NCBI GenBank assembly: GCA_947471745.1
Contig: CANJKZ010000172.1
Span: forward strand, 2,846,501-2,910,500
From: Closterium sp. Naga37s-1
Taxonomy: Eukaryota; Streptophyta; Zygnematophyceae; Desmidiales; Closteriaceae
DNA: 64,000 bases
Reading direction: 5' to 3'
Shown here: one piece after another, positions 33,756 to 46,284 of the stretch
How the letters are laid out: the number at the start of each line of letters is the position of its first letter
Position numbering within the stretch: the stretch's first letter is position 1
Position numbers and translations under genes: made by a program
The notes under the pieces: model-generated
The model's database searches: none
What the model was told of the DNA's origin: nothing
Seen by the model: only the letters and a program-made list of their open reading frames with translations

Positions 33756-35390
33756 CGCTTCGCATGATTTCTCAACTTTCAAAGTTTAGGCGGTAAGTAT
33801 GTGGCAGCTAGAGCGACATTGTTCCTTACCACAATGCAGCTTTGAGAATAAGCTGTTATTTACAGGCGACGTGAACTCCGCAGGGCGTTGCGTTGACCCG
33901 GAACCTACTATCTTCCGCCACGATCATTATACCGTATTTTAGGATTAGGACCCTATCAGCAATTAGGACTCTTGTTTATTTTTAAGCATCGAACACAGCC
34001 GTGTTGCAATGGATAAACGCCCTGCCATTAGTTCCGCGCTTTTCCTCCGCCAATTGCCATGCGCCGTTGTGCGGAGTCTCCATCAGAAAAATGTGAAACC
34101 GGCGGATGCCGCGTGGTGGGGGTTCGGCTTGGATTTCTAGGTCGAAGTATTTGTCGTGCACGACAGTTAATCGGCCGGTTGGTGCAGAGTGGCGGCGAAT
34201 AACAATCGACTGTTGGAGTAGTGTGGTTTATGGGAGTAACAACCTGCAGTTGATTGTGCTATCCTAAGTGGATCGTTGACGAAGCCATATTTTGGGTCGC
34301 TCAACACGATCCGCTCTCTCAGTGCACCATATGTAGAAGTGGTCTCAATTTGCACACGCGTTAGGAAGTGGGGTTTCTTTGCCATTCACAATCAGAAGCC
34401 GATCACAAACCAGGTGGTTGTGTTAATCCGATGCTGTGCATCGCGATAGAGTTGGAGCTATTCCATAGTTCTATTAAAATAGTAATCGCATTTAAAAGAT
34501 GAATTTCGTTCATAATTTTTCAGGGGTAACGTAAATTCAAAGTTTGGTTGTTTAATAGTTTGGGTAATCGTAATTTGCTTTAATTTGAGTGGTGCTTTTG
34601 TTTCTCTGTAGTGTGATTTAAAGGAAGGGCTTGAGTAGTACAGTGTATTTAGTGTTTATGTGTTTGTTGTTTAAGTCAATTACTTTATTGGTAACAACGC
34701 CTTTTAATATTGGGAATGTTGATGCTTATATGCTAGCATGCTAGGTGCTTTAGGGAGTTCCGCAAATCGAGGTGTGCGATGCAGCTGTCAGGAAATTTGG
34801 CTTCGCGCCCATTTTGAAATCGTGGTTTCCCCTACCTTCAAGCACGCGTGCCCATTGGTTGATCCCACTGGTAACTGCATGCACCCAGAAGTTTCCTTTT
34901 GGGTGGTGCGGTTCCAGCTCCAGTTTAACGTTACTCTGTCGCCAAACCTTACCCAACCACAAAGAGCTTCCTTGATGCGCTTTAGCCTGCACAGCATCTC
35001 ATTCCACCGGAATGAAGTAGCATTTTCCTCCATCCTTCACGAATTCGAGCTAGAGCACAGATTCCAATCTCCATCTCAAGGAGATTCTCTCGACATCTGT
35101 GATCACGACGGAGACTAAGTAGTCAGACCCTTGTGTTAGTTAAACGAAGTTAGTGTCTTAGTTAGTCGCTGTGAATAACTCCGACACAATAATTTCTTGG
35201 CTTGTGACTCAGCACACTAGGCCGTCCGTCTTACGTGCAACGAAATGTGTTCTCGCCACGGTTCAGTAGCGTTTCCGTGTGGATCCGGGTCGCGCTTCTT
35301 CTCGGGATTCTCGACCTTCTGATGAGTATCTAAGGTTCGTCTCCTAGCTGCCTCGTGCACATGCTGTCCAGACTCTCCCTTCGTAGAGCT
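33756..35390. other. Unassigned stretch, AT-richer than its neighbours
   Basis: No gene, LTR or tandem repeat recognised in about 1.6 kb. There is a T-rich segment at 34440-34720, and short overlapping open frames on both strands near 34740-35120 that have no recognisable motif. It may be ordinary intergenic DNA or an eroded element. Confidence 0.4.
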
Positions 35391-35639
35391 CACATCCTCC
35401 CATGCCCGTTCACGTGCGCGTGCGCATTACCCCTTACCTCCGCGAATTCCGTGCGCGCTGCGTTCATTTCATCTCGTCCGTTCCTCCCGTACCCGCCACG
35501 TCGCATTCTTCGTCCCGTCTGCTTCTGGTGCGCGATGCCGTCCCTTTTGTCTTGACGGTTCATCCCGTGCCGGCCTCGTCCTATTCCCCCTCCCGTTAGC
35601 TTCCCCCGTGGGCGCTGCGTCCCGTACCTCATCTATTCC

Positions 35640-35975
35640 TCCTGTGCACACCGCGTCGCACTCGTCCCCCCGTCCCTTTTCTCCGCCTCGCGCTCGTCCT
35701 CCCGTCCCTTCCCACCGCGTCGCCACCCGTCCTCCCGTCCCATTCCACCGCGTCGCACTCGTCCTTTCGTCCCTTCCCACCGCGTCGCACTCATCATCCC
35801 GTCCCTTCCCTCCGAGTTGCAATCGTCCTCCCGTCCCTTTTCTCCGCGTCGCACTCGACCTCTCATCCCATTCCACCGCGTCGCACTCGTCCTCTCGTCC
35901 CTTCCCACCGCGTCGCACCCGTCCTCCCGTCCCTTGTCTCCGCGTCGCACTCGTCCTCCCGTCCCCTCCCGTTGC
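35640..35975. repeat. 32-bp pyrimidine-rich minisatellite
   Basis: About ten imperfect units of cgtcgcactcgtcctcccgt plus cccttcccaccg, with loosely similar sequence extending to both sides (35400-36110). The purine strand gives spurious Arg/Gly/Glu-rich open frames. Confidence 0.8.
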
Positions 35976-36149
35976 CTTCTCCCGTGCTTGCTGGCGTCCC
36001 TTCCCTCTGTTTCATTCCCCCTACCGTCCGAGCCTCCGGTGCGTTATTCGTCGTTTCACTGTCGTATGATCCTCCCATATCGCCACGTCGCATTCTCCCT
36101 CCTGGCCCCAGTAAACTAGACGTGCCTCCATCGCGGTTTTGACAAGGGC

Positions 36150-36211
36150 GGAAAGTCACGAAATTGTGACTTTCCAGTGACGATTACGTGACATTTTTCA
36201 GTCACGTAATC
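36150..36211. other. Two adjacent perfect inverted repeats (hairpins)
   Basis: Hairpin one: GGAAAGTCAC (36150-36159), a 6-base loop, and GTGACTTTCC (36166-36175). Hairpin two: GATTACGTGAC (36182-36192), an 8-base loop, and GTCACGTAATC (36201-36211). Only six bases separate them and both contain GTCAC/GTGAC. They could be part of a transposon end, a cruciform or a binding-site pair. Confidence 0.85.
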
Positions 36212-36279
36212 TTCATGGACAGAATCACCCGTCACAGAAACACAACACTTCCGTCACAACCATTGTGATGGTTTAGTGA

Positions 36280-37241
36280 ACATTGCGTCCCTTTTACATG
36301 ACTAACCCCACATTCACCTATTGGTCACCGAAAACATACCACTTAGCAACCCTGCCATGTATGCAGCCACGTGTAGTACAGTTACAACCCTCCCGGTACA
36401 ACTTCGCCATTGACCAACCAAACGTACGGTATAAAACCGTGGTATCGGCGAATCCCATCTTGCAACGTGTTCGTAAAAATATTCGACTTCAACGGCTACG
36501 ATCCACCAACCCTCTTCTTCCTTCAACGGCGTAGATTAAAAACCATGACTTCGCGAACCTCATTTACGACTACATCTTAGCCGTCTACGTCACCACACAT
36601 GAACCCTCTGGATGATGCCAGCGTACAAAAAATCAACGGCAATGCGCAGCCTCCTGGAAAATCCAACCCTGCCATCCAGTCGTTCATACAACCCGCATTC
36701 CACGTCGGGATCCTTTGCCCTCACAAACAACCTGTTACGTAGACACAATCTCAACCAACAGATCGCCCAGCATCTACGGTCTTAATAATCCGAGATGAAT
36801 TGAATCCACGTCTCTCCTACAATCCGCCGCCGCTGCCACGGTACCAATCCCACCGTCCACACTCCCGCATATCCACGGCATCGGCGACGTCTACGTCAAC
36901 GACATCGACGGTAAAAAATGTCTCGCACCTGAGGTGTAACCCATGGTACTCCACATCTTACCCGTCACACACTCGCCTCCATGTATCGCCGCGCTTTCGC
37001 GACACAGTCCTCCACACACCATCACAAAAACCCTATGCCAAGTTTGGACGAATTTTGATTGGGGTTGTCTTCGCGTAAAAAAATCCGGACCCAATTTCGA
37101 CCGACGGTTGGAATCATTTGATAGGAGCTCCGACACACATCTCGCGACAAGGTTTGGCTCAGGTCAAGTTTCAAATTGGCACGCGAGCTTTTCCGGATGA
37201 CATTCGGGCGCAATCCGTTTTGGTGCAATTTCGGTACCAAA
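36280..37241. other. No clear gene
   Basis: Contains short open frames on both strands and scattered acgtc/cacgt words, but nothing I can assign. It lies downstream of the minus-strand gene that ends at 37242 and may include its 3' UTR. Confidence 0.4.
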
Positions 37242-40200
37242 TTATTTAAAACTGGATTTTGGTTTTGTTTTATTTTGGGTATTGAGGATTTCAGAATTAC
37301 ATTCAATATTCCGGCTCTTGAACTTGGTGAACACGACCCCGCCCCTCTTGAAGGAGAGCTTGAACGCATAAGCAAACAAGGGGTTGCTGAAAGGCGTTCC
37401 GGTGGCCTTGTCAAAGTGCCAGTTGAGGGCCCACTGTTCTGCATTTTGGGAGGGAGCGTACGGGTTGGAAAGGGGGTGCAGAGAAATCAAGTGGCTGGGT
37501 GAGAGTCAGGGTGAGGAACACCGCACGGTTATTCGTAGCTGCCACCGGGCATATGGGCAGGGGGATATGGTGTGTTCGAGTCGCACATACCATCTCTGTA
37601 CTCGGCCAGGAGATCCTCGTGGTTGAACCACTTCTTTGGGTGTAGCTCAGTGGGCAGGGTATCCACGAGATGGGCGTAATCGGAGAGGCCCATGCCGGCG
37701 TACGTTGCTGGCCTGAGGGTGCTATTGATTGTTGACCTGGTTGACGACATCTGGTGGTTGAAGACACCCATGGTTGACTTGTCGTTGTGCAACCACAGCA
37801 GCTTCATTGACTCGAGCCCTTCGGCAGACAAGTGGACAGCGAACGCCTCGAACACTTCCTCCGGTGCAGGGTAGTACTGGATTTTTTCCGGGGGGTTCAG
37901 AAACAGGAGCTGAGAGCACACTAAGTAGGCCTTGTTCTGCGCAGGGGTGTGGGGTTTACAACACGACATGGGGAGAGAGAAACCATCAGTTATGACTGTG
38001 GCCGCGTGACCACAGGATGGACTGTGTGAACTTTCCACGTCACACCCTCCTCCATCCGCCACGTCCACCAGAAACCAGCCCCACTTGCCACGTCACATCC
38101 ACCCACCCCATGCCACGTCACCCCCTACCCACCTGATACGCGTCACCTCGTCACGCGCCGCTCCCGTGTAACCTTCCAAGCCGCCACGTCAGCCCCAAGC
38201 CTCACATCCCGCCACGTCACACCCTCCTGCATCCGCCACGTCAGGGAACAACCAGCCCCACGTGCCACGTCACACCCACCCACCCCATGCCACGTCACCC
38301 CCCACCCACCTGACACGCGTCACCTCGTCACGCGCCGCTCCCGTGTACCCGTCCAAGCCGCCACGTCAGCCCCAAGCCTCACATCCCGCCACGTCACACC
38401 CTCCTGCATCCGCCACGTCAGGGAACAACCAGCCCCACGTGCCACGTCACACCCACCCACCCCATGCCACGTCACCCCCCACCCACCTGACACGCGTCAC
38501 CTCGTCACGCGCCGCTCCCGTGTACCCGTCCAAGCCGCCACGTCAGCCCCAAGCCTCACATCCCGCCACGTCACACCCTCCTCCATCCGCCACGTCAGGG
38601 AACAACCAGCCCCACGTGCCACGTCACACCCACCCACCCACCCCATGCCACGTCACCCCCCACCCACCTGGCACGCGTCACCTCGTCATGCGCCGCTCCC
38701 GTGTACCCGTCCAAGCCGCCACGTCAGCCCCAAGCCTCACATCCCGCCACGTCACACCCTCCTCCATCCGCCACGTCAGGGAACAACCAGCCCCACGTGC
38801 CACGTCACACCCACCCACCCACCCACCCCATGCCACGTCACCCCCCACCCACCTGACACGCGTCACCTCGTCATGCGCCGCTCCCGTGTACCCGTCCAAG
38901 CCGCCACGTCAGCCCCAAGCCTCACATCCCGCCACGTCACACCCTCCTGCATCCGCCACATCAGGGAACAACCAGCCCCACGTGCCACGTCACACCCACC
39001 CACCCCATGCCACGTCACCCCCCACCCACCTGACACGCATCACCTCGTCACGCGCCGCTCCCGTGTACCCGTCCAAGCCGCCACGTCAGCCCCAAGCCTC
39101 ACATCCCGCCACGTCACACCCTCCTGCATCCGCCACGTCAGGGAACAACCAGCCCCACGTGCCACGTCACACCCACCCACCCCATGCCACGTCACCCCCC
39201 ACCCACCTGACACGCGTCACCTCGTCACGCGCCGCTCCCGTGTACCCGTCCAAGCCGCCACGTCAGCCCCAAGCCTCACATCCCGCCACGTCACACCCTC
39301 CTCCATCCGCCACGTCAGGGAACAACCAGCCCCACGTGCCACGTCACACCCACCCACCCACCCCATGCCACGTCACCCCCCACCCACCTGACACGAGTCA
39401 CCTCGTCACGCGCCGCTCCCGTGTACCCTTCCAAGCCCCCACGTCAGCCCCAACCCGCCCCATTTGGCCCGCCACATACCGGGAATGGGTTTGTCTCCTG
39501 CAACACTAGCACTCGTGCCTTGTCCACGGCACTCATCGGCGGCGGGGTACCAGCCATAGCCGCGGCTGCGAAACCCCCGGCATAACTGGCAGGTACTCCA
39601 CGACGCAGGCCGAGCTGTGCAAACATGGCGTACATCTCAGACCGCAGCGCCTGGAACTCCTCCCGTGTAACAAACTGCTCGTGCTCCGCACTTTCACCTA
39701 GGGCACCCATGAGCGGTGGAAAAGGGTGTGAAGAATCCCCCCTCTGGCCAAGGGTTTCAGCATCTTTTTCAGCAGTCCCGAATGCCCTCACACTATCACG
39801 CTGTCGGGAAAAGGGGAGCTCAGGGAAGGGATTGGCAGAAGTGTTTGGCTGATGCCCGCGCGAAGGACCAGCGAGGGGGGAGACCGCCTTGCCCCGGACA
39901 GGAGAAGCATGTAGCGGCCGAAATGGGTACGAGGGTGAGGCGAGTGGGGAGTGCGTGATGGGGCCTGGTGGAGGTGATTCGGATTCCTCTCCTCTTGGCG
40001 CGCCGGGAGCCGTCGCAGCGACTTTGCTCGGGCCGGAGTACGGCGTGAAGAACCTTGGGGCTCCTGTGGATAGCGACGTCACACTCGCTCTTCCGGCCCC
40101 CTTCGTTAGCTGCATCCGTTGCACGCTTACCGGTGGCCCAATGCCTGTAATGCGAGGGGCTGAGATTTAGAGGGAGTAGGATCAAGAAATTAAAGTCGAT

Positions 40201-42153
40201 CGGTATCAATACAGGGCCAGACAGTCATGCATGAAATCAATGGTTTGAATCTAAATCGGGCTTAGCCGTGTACTGTTTTGAGACAGGAGACTTTACCTTT
40301 CTTTGCAGATTCGTCGTCCTTCTCCTTCCCTGCAGGGGAGAAACAACGTGTAGAATGGTGTTATTTGGCACGGTTGAGCAGAGAGTGCAACAACCACGCC
40401 CGGTGTATTGGCCAGGGTGCTCACCTTTCTGCTGTCCCTTCGGTTTTTTTGGGGCCAGCGCCTTCTCGTTGCCACCTTTCCGCGGGGTGCTTTGACGGCC
40501 GCTGCGACGTTTACCGGCAGGTTCTTTCTTGCCAGTACCCAATGGAACCCCTTTGGCGCCACCCTTACCTCCTCCATCCCCTTTTGCTCCCTGGCGCCCT
40601 TGCTTTTTACCACCCCCTTCACTTTCGACCTTCACCTTACGCGCCTTCGGTCTGCCAGCTGCTGCGTCGCGCGCGGCGTCAACTGCCCCGCGTTTTCGGG
40701 AATGGTGAGTCCGGCCCCCCACCTTCCCTGTACCACTCTGCCGTCTGCCATGCCCGCCCCGTCCCTTCAGTGCCGCCACGTCCTCCTCCTCCTCCCCCTC
40801 TTCCTCCTCCTCCTCCTCCTCCTCTGCCTCCTCCTCCTCCTCCTCCTCCTCCTCCTCCTCCTGTTCATCCTCCTCCTCGTCGTCCCCCTGCTCTTCCTCC
40901 TCCTCCTCCTCCTCTGCCTCCTCCTCCTCCTCCTCCTCCTCCTCCTCCTCCTCCTGTTCATCCTCCTCCTCGTCGTCCCCCTGCTCTTCCTCCTCCTCCT
41001 CCTCCTCCTCCTCCTCCTCCTCCTCCTCCTCCTCCTCCTCCTCCTCCTCCTCATCCTCCTCCTCCTCCTCCTCCTCCTCCTCCTCCTCCTCCTCATCCTC
41101 CTCCTCCTCCTCTTCATCCTCCTCCTCATCGTCCTCCTCCTCCTCCTCCTCCTCTTCGTCCTCCCCGCCATCATTCTTATCTTTTTCATCCTCCCCAACA
41201 TCCGCGTCATCTTCCTCCGCATCCTCTTCATCCTCCTCTTCCTGCGCATCCTCCTCCTCGGCCTCACCAGGGTCTTCACCACCCCGTTTCGGCCTCGTCC
41301 TCATCGCTGCTTTCTTGCCCCTCCCTCCGCCGGATGTTTTTCTTGCTGCGGGTCGGCCCTTTTGGCGCAATGCATGACCCGTCGCTTTGCCACTAGCTTC
41401 ACTGGCGCCTCGCGTTCTCCCAACTTCCGCGCCACCGGCGTCGGCGACAATGCCTGTCGTCTGCCGCCTCTTCGCCCGCGTGGTGATGTCCCCGGGCACG
41501 GCGGTGTCAGAATCGTCCTCCTCATCGCTCTTCCTCTGCCTACGTCTCCCCCGTCCACCAGAAGGAGGAGAGCCACCGACGTCGGCTATGCCGTGGTTAG
41601 GATCCTCCATCGACTCGTGCTCCCCCACCTTGTCCTTATCCAGCACGGCAGCAGAAATTTGGACCACGGTCGGCTGGAGCAGCGTCAGATGGTGTTGAGA
41701 TGGCTCCGCCTCGGACTCCTTGGTTGCGGTATGCTCGGCGCGTGGATCGCCTCCGTGGTTTCCCCCTGTCGCCGATCCCTCTCTCTCCGCCGACGGGACT
41801 GCAAGACTCGCGCTCCCTCGCCCCGGATGTTCGTTGCCGCCACTGGTGCCGTCGTTAGTCGGACCGGGCGTGGTTCCAGTTTAGGCAACATCCGCATCTT
41901 TGTTCACTGTAGAAACACGCTTGCGTGGCATTGGTTGCTTCCCGTTGTCTGCCGCCTTCCTGCCGGACTTCTCTTGACCGCGCGCGACCTTCTTTGCCGC
42001 CACTTTTTTCAGCCCAGTGCCACGCGCAACGGACGCATTAGTTTTCTTAGCGCCGCCGCCACCCTCCCTATCGGTCCATTTAGACATCGTCCTTGTCGCT
42101 CGGCGTCCGGCCTGTTCCTCCTCCATTGCTTGTTGACGTGTGGCACGTGTCAT
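37242..42153 (-). CDS. Unrecognised multi-exon gene with a long acidic tract
   Basis: Exons on the minus strand: 42153 to 40425 (interrupted by one in-frame TAA at 41883-41881), 40329-40297, 40144-39480, 37936-37546 and 37438-37242. Every junction is GT-AG and phases agree (1, 1, 0, 1). Start MTRATRQQAMEEEQAG is chosen as the first plausible ATG. The product begins basic and disordered, then has about 130 mostly Glu residues at 40.79-41.17 kb, then Lys/Gly-rich AT-hook-like patches (GRGGHGRRQ, KRRSGRQ). A Pro/Ser region follows, then REEFQALRSEMYAMFAQLGL (short coiled coil). The last two exons look globular (NKAYLVCSQLLFLNPPEKI, NAEQWALNWHFDKATG). I infer a nuclear chromatin-type protein; the family is unknown. 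The single TAA means pseudogene, sequencing error or an alternative start. An intron carries a 177-bp satellite. Confidence 0.6.
38036..39452. repeat. 177-bp satellite within an intron
   Basis: About eight units. The word accagccccacgtgcc returns at 38251, 38428, 38605, 38786, 38971, 39148 and 39325, giving 177-base spacing, with two longer steps caused by extra cacc repeats. Each unit carries several CCACGTCA words and one CACGTG. The array fills most of the intron between the exons ending at 39480 and starting at 37936 on the minus strand. Confidence 0.93.
40785..41165. repeat. CTC/GAG microsatellite encoding poly-Glu
   Basis: Near-continuous (cctcct)n on the plus strand. On the coding minus strand it gives Glu runs with Asp and Gly interruptions. 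A longer block (gaggaagagcaggggga...) appears twice, at about 40830-40900 and 40925-40995, so there is also a higher-order duplication of about 96 bases. Confidence 0.93.
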
Positions 42154-42231
42154 GGTTGCCGTAGGAATGCCAATTTCTATCGTGCGAAACGGGTTAGCCT
42201 GTTTTGAAGGGCCGCAGCAACTGAATATCAC

Positions 42232-42906
42232 GAAGTGTTTAACGACGGCCTATCACTGTTATGTTTCTCCGAAAACCGCTGCTATCACTAAAACTGAAAT
42301 AGTAGCCACTCATCACAGAGCTACGGCCCGTGACTTAGTATACTAGTGAGTCACGGGCGATCTGGAAACGCGCTTGTCAAACAGCGAGCAGCGTCTAAGT
42401 GTTGGCACAGAGGGTGACGGGAGCAGGTGGGTGGGGCACAAGGGTGGTTGTGGTGGGTTGCGAGACTATAGAGATTACTGTAACCCTATCAGGCTATATC
42501 GGACGGTGTACGTGTAGCCACCCGTGCATAAACCCGCCTACCGCTCGATCTCATCCGCTCAATGGCGGAAGTACCTCTTGGCTGGTGCTTGTGTTGTGTG
42601 GGGACTCGTTTGAGATGCATTGGCCAATCACGTTTGCCAACGCATCAATCTCTACGCATGGTATGACGGTTTTAGAACCTCAAGTGCGAATGTAACCTTA
42701 TCCCTGCAAAGTATAGTTATCTCGTGAACGCACAGTGTTGAACATGTACGCTGAATAAATTTAAAAAATACAACAATAAAAAACATCCAAAACTTTGATG
42801 CTCTTGGTTTAGTATGGGGTTGCCGTCGGTAGTGGGTTTGTCTCATGTCACACACACAAAGTGTAACAAACGAATGTGTTGACGAATAGTAACAGCCGAG
42901 AAAAAG
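42232..42906. other. Spacer upstream of the acidic-tract gene
   Basis: No gene seen. It would contain the promoter of the minus-strand gene, but no TATA-like site stands out. Confidence 0.4.
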
Positions 42907-45900
42907 TTGTTGTATGGTGTTGGATTGTCATCCAACATTGCACGGACATTCAACAAGGTGCTTAGAAGGAGTGGTATGAAGCACAGGCCCAACGCACAAG
43001 CGTAGATGCGTTCTCGACAGCAGTGTTTAGACAGTGCGACGATGCCGCGTTCCGGCATGTGTGTTGCGCGCCATGGTGAATCCGTTGCGGTTTGGCGTTG
43101 GATTGTCATCCATCATTGCACGGACATTCAACAAGGTGCTTAGAAGGAGTGGTATGAAGCACATGCCCAACGCACAAGCGTAGATGCGTTCTCGACAGCA
43201 GTGTTTAGACAGTGCGACGATGCCGCGTTCCGGCCTGTGTGTTGCGCGCCATGGTGAATCCGTTGCGGTTTGGCGTTGGATTGTCATCCATCATTGCACG
43301 GACATTCAACAAGGTGCTTAGAAGGAGTGGTATGAAGCACATGCCCAACGCACAAGCGTAGATGCGTTCTCGACAGCAGTGTTTAGACAGTGCGACGATG
43401 CCGCGTTCCGGCCTGTGTGTTGCGCGCCATGGTGAATCCGTTGCGGTTTGGCGTTGGATTGTCATCCATCATTGCACGGACATTCAACAAGGTGCTTAGA
43501 AGGAGTGGTATGAAGCACATGCCCAACGCACAAGCGTAGATGCGTTCTCGACAGCAGTGTTTAGACAGTGCGACGATGCCGCGTTCCGGCCTGTGTGTTG
43601 CGCGCCATGGTGAATCCGTTGCGGTTTGGCGTTGGATTGTCATCCATCATTGCACGGACATTCAACAAGGTGCTTAGAAGGAGTGGTATGAAGCACATGC
43701 CCAACGCACAAGCGTAGATGCGTTCTCGACAGCAGTGTTTAGACAGTGCGACGATGCCGCGTTCCGGCCTGTGTGTTGCGCGCCATGGTGAATCCGTTGC
43801 GGTTTGGCGTTGGATTGTCATCCATCATTGCACGGACATTCAACAAGGTGCTTAGAAGGAGTGGTATGAAGCACATGCCCAACGCACAAGCGTAGATGCG
43901 TTCTCGACAGCAGTGTTTAGACAGTGCGACGATGCCGCGTTCCGGCCTGTGTGTTGCGCGCCATGGTGAATCCGTTGCGGTTTGGCGTTGGATTGTCATC
44001 CATCATTGCACGGACATTCAACAAGGTGCTTAGAAGGAGTGGTATGAAGCACAGGCCCAACGCACAAGCGTAGATGCGTTCTCGACAGCAGTGTTTAGAC
44101 AGTGCGACGATGCCGCGTTCCGGCCTGTGTGTTGCGCGCCATGGTGAATCCGTTGCGGTTTGGCGTTGGATTGTCATCCATCATTGCACGGACATTCAAC
44201 AAGGTGCTTAGAAGGAGTGGTATGAAGCACATGCCCAACGCACAAGCGTAGATGCGTTCTCGACAGCAGTGTTTAGACAGTGCGACGATGCCGCGTTCCG
44301 GCCTGTGTGCTGCGCGCCATGGTGAATCCGTTGCGGTTTGGCGTTGGATTGTCATCCATCATTGCACGGACATTCAACAAGGTGCTTAGAAGGAGTGGTA
44401 TGAAGCACATGCCCAACGCACAAGCGTAGATGCGTTCTCGACAGCAGTGTTTAGACAGTGCGACGATGCCGCGTTCCGGCCTGTGTGCTGCGCGCCATGG
44501 TGAATCCGTTGCGGTTTGGCGTTGGATTGTCATCCATCATTGCACGGACATTCAACAAGGTGCTTAGAAGGAGTGGTATGAAGCACATGCCCAACGCACA
44601 AGCGTAGATGCGTTCTCGACAGCAGTGTTTAGACAGTGCGACGATGCCGCGTTCCGGCCTGTGTGCTGCGCGACATGGTGAATCCGTTGCGGTTTGGCGT
44701 TGGATTGTCATCCATCATTGCACGGACATTCAACAAGGTGCTTAGAAGGAGTGGTATGAAGCACAGGCCCAACGCACAAGCGTAGATGCGTTCTCGACAG
44801 CAGTGTTTAGACAGTGCGACGATGCCGCGTTCCGGCCTGTGTGCTGCGCGACATGGTGAATCCGTTGCGGTTTGGCGTTCGATTGTCATCCATCATTGCA
44901 CGGACATTCAACAAGGTGCTTAGAAGGAGTGGTATGAAGCACAGGCCCAACGCACAAGCGTAGATGCGTTCTCGACAGCCGTGTTTAGACAGTGCGACGA
45001 TGCCGCGTTCCGGCCTGTGTGTTGCGCGACATGGTGAATCCGTTGCGGTTCGGCGTTCGATTGTCATCCATCATTGCACGGACATTCAAAAAGGTGCTTA
45101 GAAGGAGTGGTATGAAGCACAGGCCCAACGCACAAGCGTAGATGCGTTCTCGACAGCAGTGTTTAGACAGTGCGACGATGCCGCGTTCCGGCCTGTGTGC
45201 TGCGCGACATGGTGAATCCGTTGCGGTTCGGCGTTCGATTGTCATCCATCATTGCACGGACATTCAAAAAGGTGCTTAGAAGGAGTGGTATGAAGCACAG
45301 GCCCAACGCACAAGCGTAGATGCGTTCTCGACAGCAGTGTTTAGACAGTGCGACGATGCCGCGTTCCGGCCTGTGTGCTGCGCGACATGGTGAATCCGTT
45401 GCGGTTCGGCGTTCGATTGTCATCCATTCTTGCACGGACATTCAACAAGGTGCTTAGAAGGAGTGGTATGAAGCACAGGCCCAACGCACAAGCGTAGATG
45501 CGTTCTCGACAGCAGTGTTTAGACAGTGCGACGATGCCGCGTTCCGGCCTGTGTGCTGCGCGACATGGTGAATCCGTTGCGGTTTGGCGTTGGATTGTCA
45601 TCCATTCTTGCACGGACATTCAACAAGGTGCTTAGAAGGAGTGGTATGAAGCACAGGCCCAACGCACAAGCGTAGATGCGTTCTCGACAGCAGTGTTTAG
45701 ACAGTGCGACGATGCCGCGTTCCGGCCTGTGTGTTGCGCGACATGGTGAATCCGTTGCGGTTTGGCGTTGGATTGTCATCCATTCTTGCACGGGAGTGGT
45801 ATGAAGCACAGGCCCAACGCACAAGCGTAGATGCGTTCTCGACAGCAGTGTTTAGACAGTGCGACGATGCCGCGTTCCGGCCTGTGTGTTGCGCGACATG

Positions 45901-46284
45901 GTGAATCCGTTGCGGTTTGGCGATGGATTGTCATCCATTCTTGCACGGACATTCAACAAGGTGCTTAGAAGGAGTGGTATGAAGCACAGGCCCAACGCAC
46001 AAGCGTTGATGCGTTCTCGACAGCAGTGTTTAGACAGTGCGACGATGCCGCGTTCCGGCCTGTGTGTTGCGCGACATGGTGAATCCGTTGCGGTTTGGCG
46101 ATGGATTGTCATCCATTCTTGCACGGACATTCAACAAGGTGCTTAGAAGGAGTGGTATGAAGCACAGGCCCAACGCACAAGCGTTGATGCGTTCTCGACA
46201 TCGCTGTTCAGACGCGGCGACGTTGCAGCGTTCAGGCCCGTGGCTTACGCGACATGGTGAAACGGTTGTGGAATGGTGTTGCTT
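42907..46284. repeat. 178-bp satellite array, about 19 units
   Basis: The word ggattgtcatccatcattgc returns every 178 bases. One unit near 45790 is shortened by 23 bases. Units on the left (43.0-44.3 kb) are almost identical. Variants accumulate to the right in steps (gcgcgcc to gcgcgac, catcattgc to cattcttgc, gcgtagatg to gcgttgatg), and the outermost units at both ends are most diverged. The length is typical of nucleosome-sized centromeric satellites, but function is not shown here. The regularly spaced 86-codon minus-strand frames are a by-product. Confidence 0.97.

Noticed and set aside
34738-35118. Open frame of 126 residues in the unassigned stretch
   Set aside because: Overlapping frames of similar length exist on the opposite strand and there is no motif or splice evidence for either.
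38262-39509. Open frame of 415 residues rich in His, Pro and Thr on the plus strand
   Set aside because: It is the 177-bp satellite read in a frame that stays open because 177 is a multiple of three; the locus is an intron on the other strand.
40278-42207. Long Pro-rich and Leu-rich plus-strand frames
   Set aside because: They are the complement of the GAG microsatellite in the acidic-tract gene, whose exons and splice sites are consistent on the minus strand.
43027-46130. Series of 86-residue minus-strand frames repeated every 178 bases, like a tandem gene family
   Set aside because: They overlap head to tail and are set purely by the satellite unit; there is no splice, start context or protein motif, and the sequence changes between units ignore codon position.
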